A stretch of DNA of 64,000 nucleotides from Microbacterium terrisoli (GTDB taxonomy: Bacteria; Actinomycetota; Actinomycetes; Actinomycetales; Microbacteriaceae): positions 496,001 through 560,000 of the forward strand of contig NZ_CP133019.1 in assembly GCF_030866805.1 (NCBI RefSeq). Direction: 5' to 3'. Made by a program: the position numbers and the translations under genes. The notes beneath the pieces were generated by a model. The model saw nothing but the letters and a program-made list of their open reading frames with translations. It did no database searches and was not told the DNA's origin. This document shows, one piece after another, positions 30,641-38,145 of this stretch; within the stretch, counting starts at the first letter, position 1; each line of letters starts with the position of its first letter.

Positions 30641-31855
30641 TCATGCCTCCTGCTTCTGTGCGACATCCCAGCCGGGCGCGAGCACCGGGTCGCCGGGCAT
30701 GAGCCGCGGAGCGTTGGGGACGTCCGACGCGTACGTGAAGTCGAACAGCGTCGACGGCGCAGGCTCGGGGCTGGCATCGGCGAACGCGATCGCATCGGCG
30801 ACCTCGGTGACCGCGTCGGCCTGCAGCTCGTCTGCGCGCGCGTCGTCGATGATGCCGTCGGCGATCAGCCGCGCACGGTAGGCCGGCAGCGGGTCGAGCT
30901 TCTTCAACTCGTCGGTCTCTTCTTTGCTGCGGTAGCGGGCCGGGTCGACGACCGAGTGGCCGCGCAGGCGGTGCGACATGATCTCGAGCAGGCCGGGCCG
31001 GCGCTTCTCGCGCGCCGCGGTCAGCATCTCTTCGGCCGCCTGGCGCACGACCTCGGGGTCGTCGCCGTTCACTCGGCGGCCGGGGATGCGATACGACGCG
31101 CCGCGCTTGTACAGCTCGGGCTCACCCGACGCGGCCTCGACCGTGGTCGCCATTCCCATGCCGTTGTTGATCACGACGTAGACGATCGGCAGGTTCCAGA
31201 TCGCGGCGAGGTTCAGCGACTCGTGGAACGCGCCGATGTTGGTGGTGCCGTCGCCCATCTGGCACATCACGGCCTCGGCGTCGGGACCCGGCTCGCCGCG
31301 ATAGGTCAGTGCGAGGGCGGCACCTGTGGCCAGCGGCAGCTGACCGCCGACGATGCCGTACCCGCCGAGCATGCGCTTCTCGGTGTCGTACATGTGCATC
31401 GAGCCGCCCAGGCCCCGCGAGACGCCGTCCTGGCGTCCGAACAGCTCGGCCATCACGCGCCCTGTGCCCATGTCACGCGCGAGCGCATAGCCGTGGTCAC
31501 GGTAGTTCGTGAACAGGTAGTCGGTCTCGCGCAGCGCCGACATCAGCCCCACGACCGTCGGCTCCTCGCCGAGGTTCAGGTGGCAGTAGCCGCCGATCTT
31601 GGCGCGCGTGTACATCTCGCCTGCGCGCTGCTCGAACTCGCGGATCAGCAGCATCTCGCGCAGATAGTCGATCTGTGTGTCGGCGTCGGGCTGGGTGACA
31701 TCCGGTGCCGCAGCAACGGCCTCCTTCTTCGCGCGAGCGCCCGCCGCACGGGCGGGCGTCTTCTTCGATCGTGTCGACGTTGTCGCACCATCCGGGCGCG
31801 TGGAACCGCCGACGGCGGCCTCCTTGCGCTGTGGATTCTGCGTTCGTCCGGCCAT
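30641..31855 (-). CDS. pdhA: dehydrogenase E1 component alpha subunit
   Basis: 404 residues. A Lys/Ala-rich N-terminal tail of about 55 residues precedes the E1 domain. The thiamine pyrophosphate motif runs from GDGTTNIGAFHESLNLAA to VYVVINN. RDHGYALARDMG and GGSMHMYD are typical of PdhA rather than of branched-chain E1alpha, and HRLRGHSVVDPARYR contains the regulatory-loop region. First gene of the E1alpha-E1beta-E2-membrane protein operon. Confidence 0.92.
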   Translation of the reverse strand: MAGRTQNPQRKEAAVGGSTRPDGATTSTRSKKTPARAAGARAKKEAVAAAPDVTQPDADTQIDYLREMLLIREFEQRAGEMYTRAKIGGYCHLNLGEEPTVVGLMSALRETDYLFTNYRDHGYALARDMGTGRVMAELFGRQDGVSRGLGGSMHMYDTEKRMLGGYGIVGGQLPLATGAALALTYRGEPGPDAEAVMCQMGDGTTNIGAFHESLNLAAIWNLPIVYVVINNGMGMATTVEAASGEPELYKRGASYRIPGRRVNGDDPEVVRQAAEEMLTAAREKRRPGLLEIMSHRLRGHSVVDPARYRSKEETDELKKLDPLPAYRARLIADGIIDDARADELQADAVTEVADAIAFADASPEPAPSTLFDFTYASDVPNAPRLMPGDPVLAPGWDVAQKQEA

Positions 31856-31902
31856 TGTGAATCCCTCTCACCGAACATCGCGGCTTGTGACCGCGTGCCT
31901 CG

Positions 31903-32397
31903 TCACGGTCCGGGTGGCTGCTCTTGCAGCGTGAACCGGTCCTCGCTTCCGCCGCATTTCGGGCACACCAGCGGCGGGTGCGCGCCACGGACAGTTTCTC
32001 CGCAGACGCTGCACGCCCATTCCACCATTCGGCCGACCAGGTCGTGCCGACTGAGGATCCCGACCAGGCGGCCGGAAGACAACACGGGAACACGCCGGAT
32101 CTGCGAACCCACCAGAATGCGCCGCACCTGTTCGAGGTCGGTGTCGCTGGTGACGCTGATCACGGCGGTGGTCATGACATCCTTGGCCGTCCGGCCTTCG
32201 CGCGCGAGCAGATCCAGCTCGCTGACCAGGCCCAGGACCGTGCCTGAGCCGTCGACGACGGGCACGGCGCTGATCCGGGATGCCGTCAGGGTTTCGGCGA
32301 TGTGCGCGACGGTCGCCTCGGGGCCCACCGTGATCACCGGTGCCGTCATCACCTGGCCGGCTGTGATACCCGCAGTTGCGCGCGCTTGAGTTGCCAT
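31903..32397 (-). CDS. CBS-domain pair with C-terminal zinc ribbon
   Basis: 164 residues from ATG 32397 with GAGGTGGG upstream. Two CBS motifs (VMTAPVITVGPEATVAHIA and VMTTAVISVTSDTDLEQV) form a nucleotide-binding module. They are followed by a rubredoxin-like ribbon with CSVCGET and CPKCGG. CBS pairs sense adenosyl compounds; the ribbon should bind zinc or iron. The partner is unknown. It is convergent to nothing and lies just downstream, in the same direction, of the AhpD promoter region; the E1alpha gene begins 47 bases after its stop. Confidence 0.85.
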   Translation of the reverse strand: MATQARATAGITAGQVMTAPVITVGPEATVAHIAETLTASRISAVPVVDGSGTVLGLVSELDLLAREGRTAKDVMTTAVISVTSDTDLEQVRRILVGSQIRRVPVLSSGRLVGILSRHDLVGRMVEWACSVCGETVRGAHPPLVCPKCGGSEDRFTLQEQPPGP

Positions 32398-32540
32398 CGT
32401 CCCACCTCTGTCCCTGCATCGCAGATTATCAGGCCTGCACCGAATGCGGCGAGTGCGTGACCGCCGGAGCCTGCCTCGCCGCGCGGGTGTAGACCGGAAG
32501 AGGTGGCGGATACCGCCGACGATATGGAGGAGTGATCAGG

Positions 32541-32987
32541 GTGACTGCGCAGAGGATGCGTTTTGATCAGGCCTTTCCCCAGGGCCTGCAGGCGATGCTG
32601 GGACTGGAGAAGGCGATCGGTGCGAGCGGGCTGGAACAGTCGCTCGTGAACCTGGTGAAACTGCGGTCGTCGCAGATCAACGGCTGCGCATACTGCTTGA
32701 ACATGCACGCGCGCGAGGCCCGCGCGGCGGGCGAGACCACCGCCCGCATGGATGTGCTCAGCGCCTGGCGCGAGGTCGATGACCGGTTCACCGCACGCGA
32801 GCGCGCGGCTCTGGCGCTGACCGAGCAGGTCACGCTGATCTCACAGGGCGGGGTGTCGGACGAGGTGTGGGATGCCGCGCACTCCGCATTCACCGAGCCC
32901 GAGCTCGGTGCGCTGCTGGCGGCCATTGCGGCCATCAACGTGTGGAACCGCATCGCCGTGTCCACCCACCAGCGCCCCGAGGACTGA
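32541..32987 (+). CDS. AhpD-like carboxymuconolactone decarboxylase family protein
   Basis: 148 residues. GTG 32541 is chosen because GGAGG lies 10 bases upstream; GTG 32532 is too close to it. The redox motif CAYCLNMHA (CxxC plus His) places it among AhpD-like alkylhydroperoxidases. A cytoplasmic peroxidase or thiol-disulfide role is likely. It stands alone, divergent from the CBS gene. Confidence 0.88.
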   Translation: MTAQRMRFDQAFPQGLQAMLGLEKAIGASGLEQSLVNLVKLRSSQINGCAYCLNMHAREARAAGETTARMDVLSAWREVDDRFTARERAALALTEQVTLISQGGVSDEVWDAAHSAFTEPELGALLAAIAAINVWNRIAVSTHQRPED

Positions 32988-33000
32988 GCGCGCGGCCCCG

Positions 33001-33060
33001 CTCCGGATGACGTGCCCGGTCCGGGTGACGTGCCCCGCTCCGGGTGACGTGCCCGGTCCG
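33001..33060. repeat. three tandem copies of an 18-19 bp unit
   Basis: The unit TCCGGGTGACGTGCCCGG occurs three times in a row with small changes after the AhpD-like gene. It could act as a weak terminator or simply be a slipped repeat. Confidence 0.6.
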
Positions 33061-33140
33061 GCGAATCATCCTCGCGATGTACGCACGAGCCCTCTGCAGA
33101 CCGATGCGGGCGAGGATGCCGCATCCCTAACGTCGATGGC

Positions 33141-33977
33141 ATGCAGATCACATCCACCGAAATGGGGCTCGCCGCCCGCGTGCAGGGACTGACCAAGACG
33201 TACGGCAGCGGTGCGGGGCGCATACAGGCACTGGACGGGGTGACCGTCGGAATCCGGCGCGGCGAATTCACCGCGATCATGGGCCCGTCCGGTTCGGGCA
33301 AGTCGACGCTGATGCACATCATGGCGGGGCTGGATGCCGCCACCGACGGGCGCGCGTGGGTCGGCGACACCGAGATCACCGGTCTGGGCGACGTCGAGCT
33401 GACCGTGCTGCGCCGTCGTCGCATCGGGTTCGTGTTCCAGGCGTTCAACCTCGTACCGACCCTGGACGTGATCGGCAACATCCGGCTGCCGATCGATCTG
33501 GACGGGCGTGCCCCGTCGGCCTTGGAGCGGTCGCGCATCGACGGCCTGATCGACTCGCTGGGGCTTGCCGACAGACTCACGCACCGTCCGCACGAACTCA
33601 GCGGCGGCCAGCAGCAGCGGGTCGCGATCGCCCGGGCGCTGGCCACGGCACCCGACCTGGTCTTCGCCGATGAGCCCACGGGCAACCTCGACTCGCGCTC
33701 GAGCCGCGAGGTGCTCGGGCTGCTGCGCGCGGCCAGCACCGAGCACGGGCAGTCGATCGCGATGGTCACCCACGACCCGGTGGCCGCCGCCCACGCCGAC
33801 CGGGTGCTGTTCCTCGGCGATGGGCGCATCGTGGCTGACAAGCCCCGCCAGAGCGCCGAAGAGATCTCGAGCTACATGCTGTCGGCCGAGCTGGGCCAGC
33901 AGTCGCACCCCCACACCCCAGACACCCGGAATGCTGCAGCATCGCCCCTCGCTTCAGCCGAGGAGGTGCCGGCGTGA
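33141..33977 (+). CDS. ABC transporter ATP-binding protein (MacB/LolD type)
   Basis: 278 residues. Walker A GPSGSGKST, Q-loop FVFQAFNLVPTL, signature LSGGQQQR, Walker B DLVFADEPTGNLD and switch His (VTHD) are all present. A TAACGT box ends 7 bases before ATG 33141, so the gene looks leaderless. A 30-residue tail after the domain is low in complexity. It pairs with the FtsX-like permease whose GTG overlaps its stop; such pairs export or extract hydrophobic or peptide substrates. Confidence 0.93.
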   Translation: MQITSTEMGLAARVQGLTKTYGSGAGRIQALDGVTVGIRRGEFTAIMGPSGSGKSTLMHIMAGLDAATDGRAWVGDTEITGLGDVELTVLRRRRIGFVFQAFNLVPTLDVIGNIRLPIDLDGRAPSALERSRIDGLIDSLGLADRLTHRPHELSGGQQQRVAIARALATAPDLVFADEPTGNLDSRSSREVLGLLRAASTEHGQSIAMVTHDPVAAAHADRVLFLGDGRIVADKPRQSAEEISSYMLSAELGQQSHPHTPDTRNAAASPLASAEEVPA

Positions 33978-35413
33978 GCGCCCGCGGCGTGACCGGGGGC
34001 CAGGACCGGCACTGGCTGCGCGAACGGGGGATGGGTGCCAGCATCCTGGTCTCGGCGATCTCAACCGCGTTCTCCGTGATCCTGGTGGCCGCCACCGGCT
34101 ACATCGCCGCCATGCTGCGGGCCGATCCGTACATCGGCGGCAGCGGGACGCTGGCCTTCGTGCTGAGCTTCCTGACCCTCATCCTGGTCGGGGTGGCCGT
34201 GTATGTGGCCTCGATCGTGACGGCGAACACCTTCTCCACAGTGGTGGCCGGGCGCACCCGGCAGATCGCCCTGCTGCGGCTGATCGGCGCGTCCGCGCGC
34301 TCGCAGCGCGGAGAGGTGGCCCGGCAGGGACTGATCCTCGGGGCGATCGGTGCGGCGGCGGGGCTGGTCGTGGGGGTGGCGGCATCCGGCGTCGGCGTCG
34401 CCGTGGCCGGTCGCGCGCTGTCGCTGACCGACCTCGACTACGCGCTCGTGCAGCCGATGCTCGTGGCGCCCGCGGTGGTCGTCACCCTGACCACGTGGGC
34501 TTCCGCGTGGGCAGGCTCACGTCGCGTGCTCACGGTCACACCGCTGCAGGCGCTGGGCTCGTCGGCCGAGGCCGGCGCCGATGAGGTGGCGCGCAGGTCG
34601 GTGCGCAACGGGTTCGCGATCGCGCTGTTCTCCGTCGGCGCGCTGCTGCTGGCGGCAGGCGTCGTGCTCGGGCTGGTCTCACCCGCCGGAGTCATCGTCG
34701 CCTTCGGCGGCGGCATCCTGTCGTTCACCGGCATCGTGATGGGAGCGACGCTCGTGATGCCGCCGGTGCTGCGGCTGGTCGGAGGCCTGTTCGGCCGTTC
34801 GGCGGTGGCGCGGCTGGCCGCAGAGAACGCGATGCGCCACCCGGAGCGTTCGAGCCGCATGGCCATCGGGGTGGTGGTCGGGGTGACGCTGGTGACGATG
34901 TTCGCGGTTGCGATGCAGTCGGCCAAGGCCGTGATGACGAAGGCGGCGGGGGGCACTCTGCCGCCGGAGATGGACGCGCTGCTCACGACGTTCGCGGGCA
35001 TCATGATGGGGCTGGTCGCCGTCTCGGCGGTGATCGCCGCGGTGGGTCTTGTCAACCTGCTCACCCTCGGGGTCGTGCAGCGTCGGCGCGAGCTCGGACT
35101 TCTGCGGGCGCTCGGATTGACGCAGCGGCAGGTACGAGGCGTCGTGCTGCTCGAAGCCGCGCACATCGCGATCACCGCGGTGGTCAGCGGCGTCGTGCTC
35201 GGCATCGCATACGGCTGGGTGGGAGCGCAGTCGCTGCTGGGCGCGGTGCCCGCCGATCCGGGTGGAGCGAAGGCAGGGCTGGTCGCGCCCGCCGTGCCGG
35301 CCACGCTCGTGGTCGCCGTCGTGCTGGCCACCGCGGCGCTCACGCTCGCGGCCGCCGTGACGCCCACGCGGCTGGCCACACGGGTCACCCCGGTCGAGGC
35401 GCTCGCCGTCTAG
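33974..35413 (+). CDS. FtsX/MacB-like ABC transporter permease
   Basis: 479 residues with about eight membrane segments and two FtsX domains. One centres on FSTVVAGRTRQIALLRLIGA, the other on LGVVQRRRELGLLRALGLT, the cytoplasmic coupling helices of the family. GTG 33974 overlaps the ATPase stop (GTGA). It is followed by a strong terminator. Confidence 0.9.
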   Translation: MSARGVTGGQDRHWLRERGMGASILVSAISTAFSVILVAATGYIAAMLRADPYIGGSGTLAFVLSFLTLILVGVAVYVASIVTANTFSTVVAGRTRQIALLRLIGASARSQRGEVARQGLILGAIGAAAGLVVGVAASGVGVAVAGRALSLTDLDYALVQPMLVAPAVVVTLTTWASAWAGSRRVLTVTPLQALGSSAEAGADEVARRSVRNGFAIALFSVGALLLAAGVVLGLVSPAGVIVAFGGGILSFTGIVMGATLVMPPVLRLVGGLFGRSAVARLAAENAMRHPERSSRMAIGVVVGVTLVTMFAVAMQSAKAVMTKAAGGTLPPEMDALLTTFAGIMMGLVAVSAVIAAVGLVNLLTLGVVQRRRELGLLRALGLTQRQVRGVVLLEAAHIAITAVVSGVVLGIAYGWVGAQSLLGAVPADPGGAKAGLVAPAVPATLVVAVVLATAALTLAAAVTPTRLATRVTPVEALAV

Positions 35414-35416
35414 GAC

Positions 35417-35453
35417 CCGGACGCCGCGCCCTGGCTTCGGGCGCGGCGTCCGG
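35417..35453 (+). terminator. intrinsic-type hairpin after the ABC exporter
   Basis: CCGGACGCCGCGCCC (35417-35431) pairs perfectly with 35439-35453 around a 7-base loop, starting 4 bases after the stop codon of the permease. Confidence 0.8.
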
Positions 35454-35537
35454 TTCGCCCGCAGTCAGCCGGGTCTCGGCATCCCTCGGTGGTCCCGCCT
35501 CGCTGAGGAGTGCGCGGCCCCGGCGTCCGCTGCCCGT

Positions 35538-35619
35538 GTCGAAATCATGTGTGTTCAGCGGCGACACACGCCCTTGACGTCAAATGCATGTGCTGCCGCT
35601 GAAATCACATGATTTCGAC
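35538..35619. repeat. 82-bp full-length palindromic element (family A, copy 1)
   Basis: Begins GTCGAAATCATGTGTGTTC and ends with the near complement (CACATGATTTCGAC). Stem CAGCGGC/GCCGCTG follows and the exact centre is the palindrome TTGACGTCAA. A second copy, also 82 bp, is at 49857-49938 with compensatory stem changes. Its right end supplies the last four codons and stop of the SRPBCC gene. Confidence 0.8.
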
Positions 35620-36120
35620 CGGGAGAGGACGGGCGGGCGGGTCGTGCGCCCAGGACGGCGCGAGCGCACGGATGCGCGCGCCGCGCCACTGCCACGTCGC
35701 CCACAGCGCCGGCCACAGCGCGGGCGCGGCGGCGCCGCCGATCACGAGCCGGTCGCGCCAGAGAGTGCGGGCGGGGTCCCCGTCGGCGGGGCTCACGGCC
35801 ATCTGGTGGTCCCAGACGTCCAAGGCCGCCAGCGGTCCCGACAGCGGGATGCCGGTGTCGCGCAGAATGCGCACGCGCTGCCCGTGATGCTCGCGCTCGA
35901 GATCGCTGACATCGATCAGCTGGCGCCCGAGCGGGACCACGCCGCCCAGCGACAGGGCGACGGCGCCGTCGTCGCCGGTGCGCCACGAGGTCGGCAGCTG
36001 CGCGAGCGGATTCAGGGTGACCAGCGGCCCGTAGAGCTCGGCCACCGCTCGCGGCGAGTGCAGCGCGCGCCAGGCGGCATCGGCATCGCAGTCGATGACG
36101 AACTTGAGCAGAATGCGCAT
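35605..36120 (-). CDS. SRPBCC (START-like) domain protein
   Basis: 171 residues resembling the polyketide-cyclase/START-like ligand-binding fold (starts MRILLKFVIDCDADAAWRAL; the length of about 150-170 suits it). It probably binds a hydrophobic small molecule, identity unknown. It is divergent from the ComB-like gene with only 30 bases between. Its last residues (VEIM) and the TGA come from the palindromic element at 35538-35619, so the original C-terminus may have been replaced. Confidence 0.7.
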   Translation of the reverse strand: MRILLKFVIDCDADAAWRALHSPRAVAELYGPLVTLNPLAQLPTSWRTGDDGAVALSLGGVVPLGRQLIDVSDLEREHHGQRVRILRDTGIPLSGPLAALDVWDHQMAVSPADGDPARTLWRDRLVIGGAAAPALWPALWATWQWRGARIRALAPSWAHDPPARPLPVEIM

Positions 36121-36150
36121 GCTCCGAGTCTCGCACCGTAGGCTTTCGGC

Positions 36151-36834
36151 GTGTCCGACCCCGCCGCTTCACCGTTCGATCAGTCCTTCTTCCAGGTCGC
36201 GCTCGATTGGGGCGTCGATGGCCTGGCCCGTCTCGCGCCGGTCGACATCGTGGTCGTGGTCGATGTGCTGCGCTTGAGCACACAGGCGGTGGATGCCGCA
36301 GCCGCAGGCCGCGCGCTGCCCCTGGCCGGCAGCGCCTCGGTCAACGGCGCGCCGCTGGCGGCTGCGGCATCCGGTGCCCTCGTCGCCGACGGCGGCGGCT
36401 CCCGTGACCGCTCCTCCGCTGCCGGTGCGGTGGTCGTGGCGGGATGCCTGCGCAACGCCCGTGCGGTCGCGCAGTGGATCCTCGCCGAGCAGCACCGCCG
36501 CGGCGGTCGCGTGCGCGTGGCGGTGCTTCCGGCGGGCGAGGGGGCGGATGCCGCATCCGCGCGCTTCGCGATCGAAGATCAGCTCGGGGCCGGGGCGGTC
36601 GTCGCGGCACTCGTCGACCTCGGCATCGACCACTCTTCGCCCGAAGCGGCGGTGGCCTGCGAGGCGTTCCGGGCCCTTCGCGGCGCCGTCCGGCATCTGC
36701 TGCTGGCCGGCGGATCGGGCCAGGAGCTGGTCGAGCGCGGCCTGCGCGACGACGTGCTGCATGCCGCTGAGATCGACGCCGACGACGTCGTGCCCGTGCT
36801 GCGCGCCGGGGAATTCGTGCGGTTCGCGGGCTGA
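36151..36834 (+). CDS. ComB-like 2-phosphosulfolactate phosphatase family protein
   Basis: 227 residues. The N-terminal VVVVDVLRLSTQAVDAAAAG and central FAIEDQLGAGAVV match the ComB fold, whose known reaction is dephosphorylation of 2-phosphosulfolactate. No other sulfolactate or coenzyme M gene is near, so the substrate here is uncertain. TAGGCT ends 6 bases before GTG 36151, suggesting a leaderless mRNA. Confidence 0.75.
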   Translation: MSDPAASPFDQSFFQVALDWGVDGLARLAPVDIVVVVDVLRLSTQAVDAAAAGRALPLAGSASVNGAPLAAAASGALVADGGGSRDRSSAAGAVVVAGCLRNARAVAQWILAEQHRRGGRVRVAVLPAGEGADAASARFAIEDQLGAGAVVAALVDLGIDHSSPEAAVACEAFRALRGAVRHLLLAGGSGQELVERGLRDDVLHAAEIDADDVVPVLRAGEFVRFAG

Positions 36835-36945
36835 CCTCGATCCCGCCCGCCTCGATCCCGCCCGCCCCGCCCGCGCCCCGCCCCCGCCCCGCGCGCCCTC
36901 GCCCCCGTCACGCTCGCTGAGACAGGGGATTCGCGGTGAAACCGG
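36835..36945. other. GC-rich low-complexity spacer
   Basis: Runs of CCCGCC and CGATCCCGCC units fill 36838-36905 between the ComB-like stop and the SprT-like stop. No gene or clear hairpin is seen. Confidence 0.5.
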
Positions 36946-37434
36946 TCAGCGCGGGGTCAGCGCGGCCAGGCGCGTGGCCGGGGTGATGTCGCGGTGGGTC
37001 CACGTGAACAGGTGACGCTGATCGAAGTGCGGTGCGCACTTCACGCACGAGGTCTGGCGAGTGGGCTTCCGGTGGCGGTACGCGGTGTGCCCGGCCGGGC
37101 ACACTCCCACCCACGGGGCAAGTTCGGTCGCTGTCTCTCCGTCGTGCGTCGTGCCGCCGACGTAGCCGAGCTCGCGGGCCACCCGCTTCCACGACGAGCC
37201 GTGCCCGGCGGCGGGTCCGGCCAGCGCGTGCGCGATCTCGTGCAGCAGCGTCTGATGATTGGTGTCGTCGTCATAGCGGGCGGCGAGGTAGCGCGAGACG
37301 CTGATGCGCTTCTGCGTGTAGTTGCACAGCCCGGCGCGTCGTTTGGCGTTGTCGAACGCGAACGACCACGAGTCGTCCAGATGGAGGGTGATCAGTGCGT
37401 CCGCCCAGGTGCGCACCCTCTGCAGATCAGACAT
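36946..37434 (-). CDS. SprT-like zinc metalloprotease-fold protein
   Basis: 162 residues from ATG 37434 (MSDLQRV); an in-frame GTG at 37452 is an alternative. The zinc/catalytic motif HEIAHAL lies near residue 65, with a further His in GHGSSWKRVARELG. A C-terminal zinc ribbon has one cysteine in GVCPAGH and a CVKC pair. The family is related to SprT/Spartan; bacterial members are mostly uncharacterised. Confidence 0.85.
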   Translation of the reverse strand: MSDLQRVRTWADALITLHLDDSWSFAFDNAKRRAGLCNYTQKRISVSRYLAARYDDDTNHQTLLHEIAHALAGPAAGHGSSWKRVARELGYVGGTTHDGETATELAPWVGVCPAGHTAYRHRKPTRQTSCVKCAPHFDQRHLFTWTHRDITPATRLAALTPR

Positions 37435-37479
37435 GGCCCGACACAAGCACACACCTACGACACGAAGACGTGCACGGGC

Positions 37480-38007
37480 TCAGACGGCGATCGAGGATTC
37501 GACGCGGCGCCGGTCTGCGGCATCCACCGCATGCAAGGTCGACTGCAGCTGCTGCTCGGTGGCGCCGGCGTCTTGGCGCAGGAACAGCTCGCGCTTGAAA
37601 TCGGCGCGCGCCGCCTCGTAGTCGCCGACGTCGAAGTAGGTCTTGCCGCGGTGCTGATGGGCGAACGCGGCGATGCCGGGCCAGCCCTGGCCTTCGGCCT
37701 CGGCGGCGCACGTGGTGATCTCAGCGATGGCCGCCGCATACGATCCGCGGTACTGCAGCACCGTGGCATGCAGGATGCGCGCGCGCAGCAGGTCTTTGCG
37801 GGTGCCGGCCATGCGCGCTTCGCGCACGGCGTGCTCGGCGACATCCAGCGCCTCGTCGAGTCGGTCGAGCACCTTCAACAGCCACACCCGTTCGAGCAGG
37901 TCGGGCAGGCTGCGCAGCCCCTCGATCTCGCCCAGTCGTTCCTGGCAACGGACGGGGTCGACGATCTCGCGCAATGTCTCGGGGTCATACCCCTGGATAA
38001 AGCTCAT
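37480..38007 (-). CDS. TPR-repeat protein
   Basis: 175 residues from ATG 38007 with AAGGGAG upstream. Helical repeats are visible (LDEALDVAEHAVREARMAG, QGWPGIAAFAHQHRGKTYFDVGDYEAAR), typical of tetratricopeptide repeats and resembling the TPR parts of AfsR/SARP regulators. It is divergent from the large SARP-type gene, 138 bases apart, so they may work together. A much longer open reading beyond 38007 is antisense to that gene and was ignored. Confidence 0.8.
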   Translation of the reverse strand: MSFIQGYDPETLREIVDPVRCQERLGEIEGLRSLPDLLERVWLLKVLDRLDEALDVAEHAVREARMAGTRKDLLRARILHATVLQYRGSYAAAIAEITTCAAEAEGQGWPGIAAFAHQHRGKTYFDVGDYEAARADFKRELFLRQDAGATEQQLQSTLHAVDAADRRRVESSIAV

Positions 38008-38145
38008 CGTCCACTCCCTTCGCACCCGACCCTTCTCCAGTGTGCCCGACATGTCGCCGGGGCAGCGCCGGACTCGCCGGACATCGCGACGCATGCCGAC
38101 ACACCTCCGTCGCCGTGGTCCGAACCCGGTCGCTAGGCTCGCTCT

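Noticed and set aside
33001..33060. CRISPR-like repeat
   Set aside because: Units are directly adjacent without spacers and no cas gene is present.
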